Of a stretch of DNA of 46,710 nucleotides, positions 33,832 to 42,485 are shown in pieces. The stretch comes from Aeromicrobium piscarium. Its GTDB lineage: Bacteria > Actinomycetota > Actinomycetes > Propionibacteriales > Nocardioidaceae. The notes below the pieces were generated by a model. It did no database searches and was not told where the DNA came from. It worked only from the letters and a program-made list of their open reading frames with translations. The DNA is taken from assembly GCF_007421815.1 (NCBI RefSeq), contig NZ_VLNT01000018.1, forward strand, positions 1 to 46,710, in the 5' to 3' direction. The position numbers and the translations under genes are program-made. Position 1 is the first letter of the stretch. Each line of letters starts with the position of its first letter.

Positions 33832-34269
33832 ATGACCGGTTGGTGGGTGCTCATGGCCGCTCTCATCGCGACCTTCCTGGTGGCCTTCGCGGCTCGCGCG
33901 GTCAACGGCCGGTTCCGTTCGACAGGGAGTGATGGCGTGCCTGCGATCGATGATGTCGCGGACCGATTCGATGTCGAGGTCCTCGGCCGGTCGCTCGGCG
34001 ATCGGGCCACGCTGGTGCAGTTCTCGAGCGCCTTCTGTCAGCCCTGCCGGGCCACGCGGGCCGTGCTCGCTCAGGTGACGGAAATCGTGCCGGGCGTGGA
34101 GGTGGTCGAGGTCGATGCCGAGGCGCACCTGGAGCTGGTGCGGCAGTGGAATGTCCTGCGTACGCCGACCGTCTTCGTGCTGGACTCCTCCGGTCGGCTG
34201 GTACGGCGTGCCTCTGGTGCTCCCAGTCGCGATCAGGTGCTCGCCGCCGTGGCGGAAGCGGTCGACTGA
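33832..34269 (+). CDS. Membrane-anchored thioredoxin-like protein
   Basis: A 145-residue protein with one N-terminal span (about residues 4-22) and a thioredoxin domain. The active site is FCQPC (Cys69, Cys72) and the cis-proline segment is LRTPTVFVLD. The first span has no clear cleavage site, so the domain is probably tethered. It is divergent from glnR, as thiX is in M. tuberculosis from memory, and is followed by the sulfur module. TACCCT ends 6 nt before the ATG, suggesting leaderless expression. Confidence 0.9.
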   Translation: MTGWWVLMAALIATFLVAFAARAVNGRFRSTGSDGVPAIDDVADRFDVEVLGRSLGDRATLVQFSSAFCQPCRATRAVLAQVTEIVPGVEVVEVDAEAHLELVRQWNVLRTPTVFVLDSSGRLVRRASGAPSRDQVLAAVAEAVD

Positions 34270-34333
34270 TCTCACAGTGTGGATAGTTGTCTTGTATTTC
34301 GAGACGCATAGTGAGGTAGCCCGATTTCGCCCC

Positions 34334-34339
34334 TAAGCT
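34334..34339 (+). promoter_or_regulatory. -10 box for the sulfur-module leader peptide
   Basis: TAAGCT ends 7 nt before ATG 34347, so transcription should start on the leader peptide start codon. Confidence 0.55.
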
Positions 34340-34346
34340 GATGGAC

Positions 34347-34427
34347 ATGTTCATCACGGCACTCCTCACGCGACGCCGGGCGGTCGACAACTGCCACGTG
34401 CGTTCCGCGCTGTGTCGTCTTCGCTGA
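34347..34427 (+). CDS. Leaderless Cys-containing leader peptide (uORF)
   Basis: A 26-residue ORF, MFITALLTRRRAVDNCHVRS followed by ALCRLR. The RRAVD...C...SALCR pattern resembles short putative leader peptides found upstream of sulfur genes in streptomycetes and mycobacteria, where Cys codons near the 3' end act in attenuation. TAAGCT lies 7 nt upstream, so translation would start at the mRNA 5' end. An in-frame ATG at 34341 is the alternative. A GC-rich hairpin and then DUF4395, sulfurtransferase and DUF1416 genes follow. The regulatory role is inferred. Confidence 0.68.
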   Translation: MFITALLTRRRAVDNCHVRSALCRLR

Positions 34428-34449
34428 CTCCCCGCCACCACTGTCAGCC

Positions 34450-34465
34450 GGCCGCGCCCGCGGCC
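34450..34465 (+). promoter_or_regulatory. GC-rich hairpin after the leader peptide
   Basis: GGCCGC (34450-34455) and GCGGCC (34460-34465) form a tight stem with a 4-nt loop, 22 nt after the leader stop and just before the GGAGA ribosome site of the DUF4395 gene. It could be an attenuation element. Confidence 0.4.
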
Positions 34466-34483
34466 TTCCCCGGAGAGCATCCC

Positions 34484-34921
34484 TTGTCTCGACCTGTGCA
34501 GGTGGACCCACGTGGTCCCCGCGTCGCCGCTGCGCTCACCGCGGCCGTCCTCGCCGTCGCCCTCGTGGTGCCGGCGCCAGGACGCGAGATCGTGCTGGCG
34601 CTCCAGGGCATCGTGTTCGCTCTGGGAGCGCTCGTGGGAGTCGGCGCGACGCCCTATGCCCTGTTCTTCGCCCGTGTGGTGCGCCCGCGCCTCGCGGCCC
34701 CGACCGAGTGGGAGGACGCGCGCCCGCCGCAGTTCGCCCAGCTCGTCGGCCTCATCTTCGTCGCCATCGCCCTGGCTGGTTTCCTCACCGGCCTCACGGT
34801 GCTCGGCTTCGTCGCCACCGCTGCGGCCCTCGTCGCAGCACTGTTGAACGCCGCCACGGGCCTGTGCCTGGGCTGCGAGCTGTACCTGATCACCCGCCGA
34901 CTGGCCACCTCCCTGGCCTGA
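34484..34921 (+). CDS. DUF4395 membrane protein
   Basis: A 145-residue membrane protein with four spans. The signature near the end is TGLCLGCELYL, and PRGPRVAAALTA opens the domain, both typical of DUF4395. TTG 34484 is chosen because GGAGA lies 8 nt upstream; an in-frame GTG at 34496 is possible, while the ATG upstream lies inside the leader region. DUF4395 genes are regularly found beside rhodanese and thioredoxin genes, so a role in moving or handling reduced sulfur at the membrane is likely but unproven. Confidence 0.8.
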   Translation: MSRPVQVDPRGPRVAAALTAAVLAVALVVPAPGREIVLALQGIVFALGALVGVGATPYALFFARVVRPRLAAPTEWEDARPPQFAQLVGLIFVAIALAGFLTGLTVLGFVATAAALVAALLNAATGLCLGCELYLITRRLATSLA

Positions 34922-34943
34922 GTCACCACCGAAAGGAATGAGT

Positions 34944-35792
<849 letters not shown>

Positions 35793-35793
35793 C

Positions 35794-36090
35794 ATGTGCG
35801 GAGCGATCAAGGGCGGACCGAGCCTCGACGGCGTCGACGTCGCCAACCAGGCCGTGATCCAGGGCATCGTCACCCGCGGTGACGAGCCGGTCGGCAACGC
35901 GTACGTGCGGCTGCTGGACGCGGGCGGCGAGTTCACCGCCGAGGTCCCGACCTCGGCCACCGGACAGTTCCGGTTCTTCGCCGCTCCCGGCTCGTGGACG
36001 CTGCGCACCCTCGCGCCGCGTGCCGATGTCGTGGAGCGTCAGGTCGTCGCCCAGAAGGGCTCGGTCGCCGAGGTGGCCGTCACCGTCTGA
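35794..36090 (+). CDS. sseC: DUF1416 protein (SseC-like)
   Basis: A 98-residue protein starting MCGAIKGGPSLDGVD and continuing with a transthyretin-like beta sandwich (VIQGIVTRGDEPVGNAYVRLLD, TGQFRFFAAPGSWTLRTLA). This is the DUF1416/SseC family that always follows actinomycete cysA2-type genes. It begins 1 nt after the sulfurtransferase stop. Its molecular function is unknown; an accessory role in sulfur transfer is inferred. Confidence 0.92.
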   Translation: MCGAIKGGPSLDGVDVANQAVIQGIVTRGDEPVGNAYVRLLDAGGEFTAEVPTSATGQFRFFAAPGSWTLRTLAPRADVVERQVVAQKGSVAEVAVTV

Positions 36091-36107
36091 CCCGACGACG
36101 CATCGAA

Positions 36108-36142
36108 CGAAGGGGACCCGCCGATCCGGTGGGTCCCCTTCG
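36108..36142. terminator. Strong hairpin after the sulfur operon
   Basis: CGAAGGGGACCC (36108-36119) pairs with GGGTCCCCTTCG (36131-36142), with a G-U and two more pairs inside and a small loop. The genes on either side converge (DUF1416 and dtd). Confidence 0.8.
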
Positions 36143-36181
36143 TCGTCACTCCCGCTGGTGAGCGAGCGGATGGTGGACGAC

Positions 36182-36607
36182 TCAGGCCTCGAGGATCAGC
36201 GTGACGGGTCCGTCGTTGACGAGCTCCACGGCCATGTCCGCCCCGAACACACCGCGTCCGACGGTCGCGCCGAGTGCCTCGAGGGCCGCGCAGAACTTCT
36301 CGTACACGGGCTCGGCCACCGGTCCCGGCGCTGCCGCGCCCCAGGACGGACGACGCCCCTTCCGGGTGTCCGCGTAGAGGGTGAACTGGCTGACCACCAG
36401 CATCGGCGCGTCGATATCCGAGGCCGACTTCTCCTCGGCCAGGATTCGCAGCTTCCAGAGCTTCGCGGCGAGCGTTTCGGCGCGCTCGGGAGTGTCGTCG
36501 TGGGTGACCCCGAGCAACACCATCAGCCCCGGTCCATCGATGCGTGAGATCACCTCGCCGTCGACGGTGACCGATGCTCGTGTGACCCGCTGCACGACTG
36601 CCCGCAT
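36182..36607 (-). CDS. dtd: D-aminoacyl-tRNA deacylase
   Basis: A 141-residue DTD that hydrolyses D-aminoacyl-tRNAs. [18 protein letters not shown] at the N-terminus, [17 protein letters not shown] (catalytic-loop SQFTL) and [10 protein letters not shown] (Gly-cisPro) are all intact. TACGCT ends 7 nt before ATG 36607, consistent with a leaderless mRNA divergent from the nitrobindin-like gene. Confidence 0.96.
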   Translation of the reverse strand: MRAVVQRVTRASVTVDGEVISRIDGPGLMVLLGVTHDDTPERAETLAAKLWKLRILAEEKSASDIDAPMLVVSQFTLYADTRKGRRPSWGAAAPGPVAEPVYEKFCAALEALGATVGRGVFGADMAVELVNDGPVTLILEA

Positions 36608-36646
36608 GCGCGCCAGCGTACGTGTCGGGCCTCAGGCGATCAGCGA

Positions 36647-36652
36647 TAGGAT
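36647..36652 (+). promoter_or_regulatory. -10 box for leaderless nitrobindin-like gene
   Basis: TAGGAT ends 7 nt before ATG 36660. It overlaps an in-frame ATG at 36651, which makes that earlier start unlikely. Confidence 0.6.
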
Positions 36653-36659
36653 GGCCCTT

Positions 36660-37154
36660 ATGGCCTTCGAGATTCCGCCCGACCTCCACCAGGACGTCAT
36701 GCCGCTCGCCTGGCTCCTCGGGCACTGGCACGGCAACGGCCGCGGGGACTACCCCACCATCGAGGAGTTCGGCTTCGAGCAGGACATCGCGTTCACCCAC
36801 GACACCCGCCCTTTCCTGCACTACTTCAGTCAGACCTGGATCACCGACGAGGACGGCGATCGCGTGCGGCCCGGCGCCCTCGAGACCGGATTCATCCGGG
36901 CCGCCGGCGAGGGCAAGGTCGAGATGGTCCTCGCGCATCCCACCGGTTACGCCGAGATCTGGTACGGCGAGATCGACGGCCCTCGTCTCACGCTCAGCAC
37001 CGATGTCATCGCCCGCACCGAGACCGCCAAGGAGTACACCGCCGGCCAGCGGATGTACGGCCTCGTCGAGGGGAACCTCATGTACGCCTACGACATGGCC
37101 GCCGAGGGCCAGCCGCTCCAGTCCCACCTATGGGGGAAGCTCGCCCGTGTCTGA
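36660..37154 (+). CDS. Nitrobindin-like beta-barrel protein
   Basis: A 164-residue FABP-like barrel of the nitrobindin/THAP4 family. It shows PLAWLLGHWHGNGRGDYP at the N-terminus, and HDTRPFLHYFSQTW, LETGFIRA and EMVLAHPTGYAEIWYGEIDG inside. Actinomycete members bind heme and have been described as peroxynitrite isomerases; the heme-ligand His should be in the C-terminal strand region but cannot be placed with certainty here. Start 36660 is set by the TAGGAT box. It overlaps the next gene by 8 bp, and M. tuberculosis Rv0813c is the matching neighbour, from memory. Confidence 0.85.
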   Translation: MAFEIPPDLHQDVMPLAWLLGHWHGNGRGDYPTIEEFGFEQDIAFTHDTRPFLHYFSQTWITDEDGDRVRPGALETGFIRAAGEGKVEMVLAHPTGYAEIWYGEIDGPRLTLSTDVIARTETAKEYTAGQRMYGLVEGNLMYAYDMAAEGQPLQSHLWGKLARV

Positions 37155-38088
37155 ACACCGCAGCCCCCTGCTCGACCTTCCCGGGGCGGTGGAGGCCGAC
37201 GCGCCCGATGCGGGCGTCGCCGCGCACTACGGATCGATCGTCCCCGAGCAGCGGCGCTTGATCGCCGGCGAGGGCTTCGTCGACCTGTCGAACCGCGAGG
37301 TCTTCACCGTGAGCGGACCCGACCGGCTGACCTGGCTGCATTCGCTCACCACCCAGCATCTGGAGTCGCTCCCCGCCGACACCTGGACAGATGTCCTCCT
37401 GCTCACCCCGCAGGGACGCATCGAGTTCGCCTTCACGGGCTTCGACGACGGCAACGATGTCTTCCGCGCCTTCACCGAACCGGGTGCCGCCGACGACCTG
37501 ATCGCCTTCCTCGATCGCATGCGCTTCATGTCGCGCGTCGAGGTGGCGCGCGACCCTGAGCACGTCCTCATCGCGACGGGGGCCGAGCTGATGCCACGCA
37601 TCATCGCCCGCGATGAGCTGGCTGATCTCCCCGCCGAACTCGGTCGGCCGGCAGGCACCTGGGCCTACGAGGCCCTTCGGATCGAGCAGGGACTGCCGCG
37701 GCTCGGCCTGGACACCGATGACCGCAGCATCCCCAACGAGGTGGGTCTGCTCGGCCGCGCCGTCCACTTGGACAAGGGCTGCTACCGCGGACAGGAGACG
37801 GTGGCCCGCGTCTACAACCTCGGACGTCCGCCGCGCCGCCTCGTCCGGCTGCTGCTCGACGGCTCGGTCGACCACCTTCCCGCGCACGGCACCGACATCC
37901 TCGACGGCGACAAGATCGTCGGGCAGGTCGGTTCGAGCGCACGCCATCACGAGCTGGGGCCCATCGCCCTGGCCGTCGTCAAACGCAATGTCGACCCCGC
38001 CGCCACACTCGTGGCCGACGGTGTCGCCGCATCACAGGAGATCATCGTGGACCCCGACGCAGGACTACACGTGCGAGCGGCCCGGTAA
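37147..38088 (+). CDS. ygfZ: YgfZ/GcvT-like folate-binding protein
   Basis: A 313-residue protein of the GcvT fold with the YgfZ signature HLDKGCYRGQETVARV at about residue 208. The N-terminal half has REVFTVSGPDRLTWLHSLTTQHL. YgfZ proteins use a folate to support repair or assembly of iron-sulfur enzymes; they are not true aminomethyltransferases. GTG 37147 overlaps the nitrobindin-like gene by 8 bp. Its TAA overlaps the helicase ATG (TAATG). Confidence 0.9.
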   Translation: MSEHRSPLLDLPGAVEADAPDAGVAAHYGSIVPEQRRLIAGEGFVDLSNREVFTVSGPDRLTWLHSLTTQHLESLPADTWTDVLLLTPQGRIEFAFTGFDDGNDVFRAFTEPGAADDLIAFLDRMRFMSRVEVARDPEHVLIATGAELMPRIIARDELADLPAELGRPAGTWAYEALRIEQGLPRLGLDTDDRSIPNEVGLLGRAVHLDKGCYRGQETVARVYNLGRPPRRLVRLLLDGSVDHLPAHGTDILDGDKIVGQVGSSARHHELGPIALAVVKRNVDPAATLVADGVAASQEIIVDPDAGLHVRAAR

Positions 38089-39809
38089 TGGCCGATTTCG
38101 CCGAACTCGGCTTGGGCGACGCGATCGTCGACGTCGTCACGGGACTGGGCTATGAGACGCCCACCCCCATTCAAGAGAAGGCCATCCCGGCCCTGCTGAC
38201 CGGCCGGGATGTCGTCGGCCTCGCGCAGACCGGCACCGGCAAGACCGCGGCCTTCGCCCTGCCGATCCTGCAGCGCCTCGATCCCTCGGCGAAGCAGACG
38301 CAGGCGCTGGTGCTCGCGCCCACCCGTGAGCTCGCCCTGCAGGTCTGCGAGGCCTTCGCCACCTATGCCGCCGCCACCCCGGGCCTCCAGGTGCTGCCGG
38401 TGTACGGCGGGCAGAGCTATCAGTTCCAGATCTCCGGGCTCAAGCGTGGAGCACATGTCGTGGTCGGCACACCGGGCCGCGTCATCGATCACCTGGAACG
38501 CGGCACCCTCGATCTCTCGCACCTGGACGTCCTGGTGCTCGACGAAGCCGACGAGATGCTCAACATGGGCTTCGCCGAGGATGTCGAACGGATCCTCGCA
38601 GACACCCCGGAGTACAAGCAGGTCGCCCTGTTCTCGGCGACGATGCCGACGGCGATCCGCCGGCTGGCCAAGCAGTATCTGCACGACCCGATGGACATCG
38701 CCACTCCCCAGGCGCGTCAGTCGACCAGTTCGGTGCGTCAGCGCTGGATCGCGACCTCGCATCACCACAAGCTCGATGTGCTGACTCGTCTCCTCGAGGT
38801 CGAATCGGGCGATGCGATGATCATCTTCGTCCGCACCAAACAGGCCACTGAGGAGCTGGCCGAGAAGCTGCGCAGCCGCGGCTATCAGGCGGCCGCCCTC
38901 AACGGCGATCTCGCTCAGGCTCAGCGCGAGCGCACGGTCGGGGCGCTCAAGTCCGGTGTCCTCGACATCGTGGTGGCCACGGATGTCGCGGCTCGCGGAC
39001 TGGACGTCGAACGCATCAGCCATGTCGTCAACTACGACATCCCGCACGACACCGAGGCCTATGTCCACCGCATCGGCCGCACGGGCCGTGCGGGCCGTAC
39101 CGGTGACGCGATCGTGTTCGTGACCCCTCGCGAGCGGCGGATGCTCGGCGCGATCGAGAAGGTCTCGGGGCAGCCGGTCGTCGAGATGTCGATCCCGACG
39201 GCCGACGAGGTCAACGCGCGCCGGGTGGACAAGTTCGCCAAGGAGATCACCTCCAGCATGGGCTCGCCGCAGTTCCATGCCTTCCGTGGGCTCGTCGAGC
39301 AGTACGCGCAGGAGAACGGCGTGGAGATGATCGACATCGCCGCCGCGCTCGCGGTGATGGGACACGATGGCGACGAGTTCTTCGTCTCCGGCGAGGTGCC
39401 CGGCCCCCACAAGCGAGGGCCACGTGACCAGCGCGAGCCGCGCGAGCCACGGGAGCGCCGTGCTCCGAAGGACGGCCGATCGATCTACCGGATCGCCGTG
39501 GGCAAACGGCACAAGGTCACCCCGGCGATGGTGGTCGGTGCGATGGCGAACGAGGGCGGGCTTCGGCGTTCGGACTTCGGCAAGATCACCATCGGCATGG
39601 ACCACACCCTCGTGGAGCTGCCGCCGGATCTGCCCGGCGAGGTATTCGATGCGCTCAGCGATACCCGGATCTCCGGGCGGCGTATCGAGCTGCGCCGTGA
39701 CGAGGGCCGTCCCGGCGGTGACCAGTACGGGCCCCGCAAGGGCGGACCGTACAAGGGAGGCAAGGGCCGAGGCGGCAAGCCTCCGCACCGCAAGGGTCCG
39801 CGCGCCTAG
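38088..39809 (+). CDS. DEAD-box RNA helicase with DbpA-like C-terminus
   Basis: A 573-residue helicase. Motifs in order: Q (GYETPTPIQEKAIP), I (AQTGTGKTAAF), Ia (PTRELALQV), Ib (TPGR), II (VLDEADEML), III (SAT), V (VATDVAARGLDVERI) and VI (HRIGRTGRAGR). After a basic linker comes a DbpA/CsdA-type RNA-binding fold (YRIAVGKRHKVTPAMVVGAMANEGGL) and a Gly-Lys-Arg-rich tail. It probably unwinds rRNA or mRNA structure in the cold or during ribosome assembly. The start overlaps the ygfZ stop. Confidence 0.95.
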   Translation: MADFAELGLGDAIVDVVTGLGYETPTPIQEKAIPALLTGRDVVGLAQTGTGKTAAFALPILQRLDPSAKQTQALVLAPTRELALQVCEAFATYAAATPGLQVLPVYGGQSYQFQISGLKRGAHVVVGTPGRVIDHLERGTLDLSHLDVLVLDEADEMLNMGFAEDVERILADTPEYKQVALFSATMPTAIRRLAKQYLHDPMDIATPQARQSTSSVRQRWIATSHHHKLDVLTRLLEVESGDAMIIFVRTKQATEELAEKLRSRGYQAAALNGDLAQAQRERTVGALKSGVLDIVVATDVAARGLDVERISHVVNYDIPHDTEAYVHRIGRTGRAGRTGDAIVFVTPRERRMLGAIEKVSGQPVVEMSIPTADEVNARRVDKFAKEITSSMGSPQFHAFRGLVEQYAQENGVEMIDIAAALAVMGHDGDEFFVSGEVPGPHKRGPRDQREPREPRERRAPKDGRSIYRIAVGKRHKVTPAMVVGAMANEGGLRRSDFGKITIGMDHTLVELPPDLPGEVFDALSDTRISGRRIELRRDEGRPGGDQYGPRKGGPYKGGKGRGGKPPHRKGPRA

Positions 39810-39859
39810 CGGTGAGTTATCCCGCACTTTCGGCGCTCTGGCGCGTGATAGCTCACCGC
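39809..39859. repeat. GGCGGTGA-family inverted repeat
   Basis: Forward module GCGGTGAGTTATCCCGCAC begins at 39809, the last base of the helicase stop codon. The reverse module 39841-39859 is complementary at 16 of 19 bases. It probably terminates the helicase transcript. The rest of the 245-bp gap to manA holds a 7-bp repeat (TCGTCGC/GCGACGA, 39934-39961) and the manA promoter. Confidence 0.7.
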
Positions 39860-40042
39860 CCGCGTTAACCGGGCCAGCCGGCGACGCAGGATGTGCTTTC
39901 GTGGTCGCTACAGCAACCGCAGATGCACATCTTTCGTCGCGTCGTGCCTCGTGAGCGACGAGAAGGCGGCCGCAGGACACGAGGCGGGCCAGGCGGCGGG
40001 TTAGGGCATTGGAGTTACGCCGCCCCGCCGCGCGGTCCGACC

Positions 40043-40048
40043 TAGACT
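40043..40048 (+). promoter_or_regulatory. -10 box for leaderless manA
   Basis: TAGACT ends exactly 6 nt before GTG 40055, placing transcription start on the start codon. Confidence 0.65.
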
Positions 40049-40054
40049 GGACAG

Positions 40055-41239
40055 GTGTTCGTCCTTGACAACGCCGTACGGCATTACGACTGGGGTACCT
40101 TCGACGAGATCCCGCGGTTCGTGGGTGCCGGACGCCCCGATGAGCCGGTCGCCGAGGTCTGGATGGGCACCCACCCGATGGACCCGTCGTCCGTCACGCT
40201 GTCCGATGGGTCCAAGCGGCGTCTCGACGAGGTCGCAGGGGAGCTGCCCTTCCTCCTCAAGCTCCTCTCGGCACGTCGGCCCCTGTCCTTGCAGGTTCAT
40301 CCGGACCGCGAACGGGCGCGGCAGGGGTTCGAGCGGGAGAACGCGCTCGGTATCGCCCTCGATGCTCCCGAGCGCACCTACAAGGACCCGAACCACAAGC
40401 CGGAGATGATCTACGCGCTGTCGACCTTCGACACGGTGGTGGGATTCCGGCCCACCGCGGAGATCCTGCGGGTGCTCGCCCCGATCGAGGCTCCCCTCGC
40501 GCAGCGGATGCACGATGAGCTGCGCGCGAACCCCGGGTTCGCCGGCATCGTGCGTCTCGTAGAGTCCCTGCTCTCTGAACCGATCGATCACCTGCAGATC
40601 GAGCAGGTCGTGCAGTGCTGCCGCGACCTGCTCGACCAGGGCCTCGACATCAAACGGGCCTATGCGACCGCCCTGCTGATCCGTCAGGACTTCCCGAATG
40701 ACGCCGGGGTCGTGATCTCCTTGCTGCTGAACCGGCTCACGCTGCAGCCCGGTGAGGCCGCCTTCCTCGACACCGGCGTGGTGCACGCCCACCTGCGCGG
40801 ACTGTGCCTGGAGGTCATGGCGACCTCGGACAATGTCCTGCGAGCGGGTCTCACGAGCAAGCATCTGGACACCCAGGGGCTGGTGGACTGTCTCGATGCC
40901 GGCATGTCACGTCTGGCGCGGGTCACGCCGGATGCCCTCGGATTCACGACGGAGGTCTACGATCCCGGCGTCGGCGACTTCGCCCTCGCGGTGACCCAGT
41001 GCTCCCGCGGCGAGCCGGACGGTGTGCGACTTCTCGACGCACCTCAGCGCATCGTGGTGTGCACCGGCGGTGAGGTCGAGCTGGTGAACGTCTCCGATGA
41101 GCGGCTCAAGCTCACCCGCGGCGACGCCGTGTACGCCGGATTCGAGGATGGTGAGCTCACCGTCTACGGCACCGGGGAGATCGCCGAGGCCTACGCCCCT
41201 CAGGATCGCGTGGCCAGTCGGCTCGTCGACCTCGTCTGA
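40055..41239 (+). CDS. manA: Mannose-6-phosphate isomerase, class I
   Basis: A 394-residue type-I phosphomannose isomerase that interconverts fructose-6-P and mannose-6-P. Zinc-site segments are LSLQVHPDRERA and YKDPNHKPEM; FLDTGVVHAHLRGLCLEVMATSDNVLRAGLTSKHLD is the characteristic C-terminal active-site stretch. The GTG start is supported by the TAGACT box 6 nt upstream. It faces the convergent manC gene, which together supply GDP-mannose. Confidence 0.95.
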   Translation: MFVLDNAVRHYDWGTFDEIPRFVGAGRPDEPVAEVWMGTHPMDPSSVTLSDGSKRRLDEVAGELPFLLKLLSARRPLSLQVHPDRERARQGFERENALGIALDAPERTYKDPNHKPEMIYALSTFDTVVGFRPTAEILRVLAPIEAPLAQRMHDELRANPGFAGIVRLVESLLSEPIDHLQIEQVVQCCRDLLDQGLDIKRAYATALLIRQDFPNDAGVVISLLLNRLTLQPGEAAFLDTGVVHAHLRGLCLEVMATSDNVLRAGLTSKHLDTQGLVDCLDAGMSRLARVTPDALGFTTEVYDPGVGDFALAVTQCSRGEPDGVRLLDAPQRIVVCTGGEVELVNVSDERLKLTRGDAVYAGFEDGELTVYGTGEIAEAYAPQDRVASRLVDLV

Positions 41240-41240
41240 C

Positions 41241-41359
41241 CGGGGCGGTGACCTACGCACCTCTCATCTCGGTGGGCGGTGGGTCACGCACCTCTCAACA
41301 TCCTCGAGAGGTGCGTAGGTCACCGCCCCGGAGACGAGAGGTGCCTCACCCACCGCCCA
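41241..41359. repeat. GGCGGTGA-family repeats in interleaved order F1-F2-R1-R2
   Basis: F1 (41241-41265) and R1 (41306-41330) are perfect 25-bp complements. F2 (41271-41296) and R2 (41336-41359) are complementary apart from a few positions. Because the order is F1, F2, R1, R2, the two stems cross. F1 and F2 also share GGCGGTG and GCACCTCTC, so switched pairings are possible. It lies between the convergent manA and manC genes and may terminate both. Confidence 0.85.
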
Positions 41360-41384
41360 GGGGAGTGAGGTGGCCGGGGTGGGG

Positions 41385-42428
41385 TCAGAGCAGGTCGACG
41401 CGACCGCGGTCGCGCCACTGACCCGGCGCTACCTTGACGCGCTGCGCCGCGGCTCGCGTGGTGACGAGGATCGCGTCGCCGGTGACGACCACCACCACAT
41501 CGTCGAGCCCGACCACCGACACGGTCTGCTCGGTCGTGTTCGCGACGAAGCCCTCGGCGTCCACCCACACGGCCTCCGCCGAAGACGTCCGGTCGGCGAG
41601 TGCCGCGAAGTCTCCGAGATCGGTCCAGTCGAACGACCCCGGCACGACGGCCACGCCGCCGTCCAGGGAGACGGGCTCGGCGATGGCGTGGTCGATCGCG
41701 ATCGAGGTCAGCCGCGGCCAGTGCTCCTCGAGCGCGGTCTCCCGCTCGGGAGTGTCCCACACCTCGGCGATCGCGAGCAGGCCGGCGTGCATCGCGGGCT
41801 GCAAGCGGGCCAGGTGGTCTAGCAGCACCGATGCCCGGACGACGAACATGCCGGCGTTCCAGGCATAGGTGCCGGCCGCAAGGTATTCGCGCGCGGTCTC
41901 GAGGTCGGGTTTCTCCACGAACCGGCGGACGCTTCTCGCCGTCGCGAACCCGTCGAGCCGGGCGCCACCGTCGATATAGCCGAAGGCGGTAGACGGGGAG
42001 ACCGGGGTCAACCCGATGGTCACGACCCGTCCGGTCTCGGCGACCTCTACCGCCTCGCGCACGGCGGCGGTGAATCCGGCGGTGTCGTCGATGACGTGGT
42101 CGGCCGCGAACGAGCCGACGATCGCCTCGGGGTCGCGCCGCGCGATGACCGCAGCGGCCAGGCCGATCGCGGGCATCGAGTCACGGGGACTCGGCTCGGC
42201 GAGCACCTCGGCATCGGGGAGCTGCTCCGTGACCGCGGCATCGTGTGCTCGCCCGGTCACGACGTGCACACCCGCGGCGAGCCCGCTCAGCCGATCCGAT
42301 GTCTGTTGCAGCAGCGAACGACCCGTGCCGGTGAGATCCAGCAGGAACTTCGGGTGACCGGCACGCGACAGCGGCCAGAGCCGAGTGCCCGCGCCACCGG
42401 CGGGGATGATCGCGTGCAACCGGCTCAT
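41385..42428 (-). CDS. manC: Mannose-1-phosphate guanylyltransferase
   Basis: A 347-residue nucleotidyltransferase that makes GDP-mannose. The GTP-binding signature is PAGGAGTRLWPLSRAGHPKFLLDLTG; later landmarks are FAADHVI, FGYIDGG, FVEKPDLETA and YAWNAGMFV. There is no C-terminal isomerase domain, consistent with the separate manA next door. TAGTCT (42440-42435 on the minus strand) ends 6 nt before the ATG, so the transcript is probably leaderless and divergent from the asparaginase gene. Confidence 0.94.
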   Translation of the reverse strand: MSRLHAIIPAGGAGTRLWPLSRAGHPKFLLDLTGTGRSLLQQTSDRLSGLAAGVHVVTGRAHDAAVTEQLPDAEVLAEPSPRDSMPAIGLAAAVIARRDPEAIVGSFAADHVIDDTAGFTAAVREAVEVAETGRVVTIGLTPVSPSTAFGYIDGGARLDGFATARSVRRFVEKPDLETAREYLAAGTYAWNAGMFVVRASVLLDHLARLQPAMHAGLLAIAEVWDTPERETALEEHWPRLTSIAIDHAIAEPVSLDGGVAVVPGSFDWTDLGDFAALADRTSSAEAVWVDAEGFVANTTEQTVSVVGLDDVVVVVTGDAILVTTRAAAQRVKVAPGQWRDRGRVDLL

Positions 42429-42434
42429 GTCGGG

Positions 42435-42479
42435 AGACTACCGGTGGCAGGACGGCGTTGGCGGCGCTGGTCGTAGGGT
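42435..42479. promoter_or_regulatory. Divergent -10 boxes for manC and the asparaginase gene
   Basis: TAGTCT on the minus strand (42440-42435) and TAGGGT on the plus strand (42474-42479) each end 6 nt before a start codon. The whole divergent gap is only 57 bp, so the -35 regions overlap. Confidence 0.6.
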
Positions 42480-42485
42480 GTCGGT

